Source: UBA4744 sp035282865
GTDB lineage: Bacteria; Actinomycetota; Acidimicrobiia; Spongiisociales; UBA4744
Direction of reading: 5' to 3'
Length of the DNA: 7,723 bases
NCBI GenBank assembly: GCA_035282865.1
Contig: DATEVB010000091.1
Coordinates: forward strand, 1 to 7,723
This document shows, in pieces, positions 6,818 to 7,723 of the stretch (position 1 is its first letter; each line of letters starts with the position of its first letter). The position numbers and the translations under genes were made by a program. The notes below the pieces were generated by a model that saw only the letters and a list, made by a program, of their open reading frames with translations, had not been told where the DNA came from and ran no database searches.

Positions 6818-6831
6818 GGATGGACCCCGGT

Positions 6832-7723
6832 TCACGGATTGACCCAGAGCCTGACCGCTCCCGTCGCCGGCGCTCCCGGAGCCGGATCCTGTTTCCAGAC
6901 CACGCCCGATCGCCTGGTGGCGTCGTCGGGATTCGACTCGGCGGCTTCGATCACTTCGACGGTCACGCCGATGGCGGAGAGTTCCGACAGGGCATGGTCG
7001 TGGGGGAAGCCGACCACCGACGGAACCACAGAGCCCGGTTCCGGCCCGGCCACCGCCAGCCTCACGGTGGTGCCGGCCTGAGCAGGGAAACCCGCTGAGG
7101 GATTCTGACCGAACACGGTGCCGGGGGGGAGAGCGCCTCCGTCCTGATAGTCGACCTTGACCTGGAATCCGGCGGTGTTGAGTGCCGCGACGGCCGTTCC
7201 GAGATCCTTGCCGATCACGTCCGGCAGGTCGCCCGACCCGACCGCCACCACTCCGGAGGGATTGTGGATGGGACAGATGACGTTCGGAACACGATCCCTC
7301 GGCACCTGGATGCGGTGTACATCCTCCCGGGGGCAGAAAGGTCCCGCCAGGAAGCCCGTCGAGGTATCCACCTCAACCGTGACCAGGCCGGAGGTGTCGG
7401 CTTCAGCCAGGAGTCCGTACGGGGTGCCCGCCAAGGCACCCGAGGCGAACCGGGACCAGATCTGGGCCGGCCAGGAACCACCGGTGATCGTGTACGGGGT
7501 TGTGGGTGGCTCCATGGTGATCTGTCCCTCCGGGAAACCGACCCACACCGCCGCGGCCAGCTCCGGGGTGTAACCAACGAACCAGGCGTCATGGTGGTCC
7601 TGGGAGGTGCCCGTCTTACCTGCGATCGGCCGCCCGATCTTCGCTTGCTGGCCGGTGCCGCGCTTGACGGCCTCGGTGAGCGCTCCGGTGATCGTTTGGG
7701 CTACCTCGCGGCTGAGCGCTTCG
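6832..7723 (-). CDS. Penicillin-binding protein, C-terminal part with two PASTA domains (5' end outside window)
   Basis: Cell-wall transpeptidase acting outside the membrane, most likely a bifunctional class A (PonA/PBP1-like) enzyme. The frame is open from the right window edge, and 296 C-terminal residues are visible. GRPIAGKTGTSQDHHDAWFV at visible residues 30-49 contains the third active-site box, KTGTS (36-40). The SxxK and SxN boxes and any glycosyltransferase domain would lie beyond the edge. The domain closes with GYTPELAAAVWVGFP and ITGGSWPAQIWSRFASGAL, the latter typical of class A enzymes. A linker with two cysteines (130 and 150, the second in CPIHNP) could form a disulfide. Two PASTA domains follow, about 162-226 (LPDVIGKDLGTAVAALNTAG onward) and 229-296 (VVPSVVGFPHDHALSELSAIG onward); PASTA modules bind muropeptide or beta-lactam in related proteins. 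The stop TGA lies 82 bases from the end of the convergent mpg. Class A versus class B cannot be proven from this part. Confidence 0.93.
   Translation of the reverse strand, partial: EALSREVAQTITGALTEAVKRGTGQQAKIGRPIAGKTGTSQDHHDAWFVGYTPELAAAVWVGFPEGQITMEPPTTPYTITGGSWPAQIWSRFASGALAGTPYGLLAEADTSGLVTVEVDTSTGFLAGPFCPREDVHRIQVPRDRVPNVICPIHNPSGVVAVGSGDLPDVIGKDLGTAVAALNTAGFQVKVDYQDGGALPPGTVFGQNPSAGFPAQAGTTVRLAVAGPEPGSVVPSVVGFPHDHALSELSAIGVTVEVIEAAESNPDDATRRSGVVWKQDPAPGAPATGAVRLWVNP

Noticed and set aside
1..7723. Mobile elements, CRISPR arrays, defence genes, biosynthetic clusters or any undescribed system.
   Set aside because: Every base except short junctions is accounted for by well-known core genes; no direct-repeat arrays, transposase motifs or unfamiliar coding regions were found.

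Overview
The window is high-GC DNA with tight, actinobacterial-style gene packing. It holds eight genes on the + strand, apparently one transcription unit, followed by the 3' part of one convergent gene on the - strand. The organism is probably a member of the Actinomycetota. The order infC-rpmI-rplT-SpoU methyltransferase-pheS-pheT-argF-mpg matches the backbone of the mycobacterial infC-to-mpg region. The zinc-knuckle type PheS and the compressed arginine locus point away from Mycobacterium, toward a deeper lineage such as Acidimicrobiia; that placement is inference only.

Layout. 1-496: 3' part of infC (translation initiation factor IF3) with a long acidic tail. 509-703: rpmI (bL35). 729-1082: rplT (bL20). 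1086-1850: SpoU/TrmH-family RNA 2'-O-methyltransferase. 1884-2918 and 2915-5317: pheS and pheT, the two phenylalanyl-tRNA synthetase subunits. 5314-6210: argF (ornithine carbamoyltransferase). 6207-6749: mpg (3-methyladenine DNA glycosylase). 6750-6831: convergent intergenic gap with small inverted repeats. 6832-7723, - strand: C-terminal part of a penicillin-binding protein with the transpeptidase KTGTS box and two PASTA domains.

The first six genes form a translation module: initiation factor, two large-subunit proteins, an RNA-modifying enzyme and an aminoacyl-tRNA synthetase. argF (arginine synthesis) and mpg (base-excision repair) are attached by 4-base start/stop overlaps, so they are probably translationally coupled to pheT. 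Spacings along the + strand are 12, 25, 3, 33, -4, -4 (or +2) and -4 bases. The only place with room for an internal promoter is before pheS. The penicillin-binding protein belongs to a separate, oppositely transcribed unit for cell-wall synthesis.

No mobile element, CRISPR array, RNA gene or undescribed system was found. This is ordinary core genome. The points worth a second look are the IF3 tail, the pheS start without a ribosome binding site, the collapsed pheT-argF-mpg junction and the hairpins between the convergent genes.
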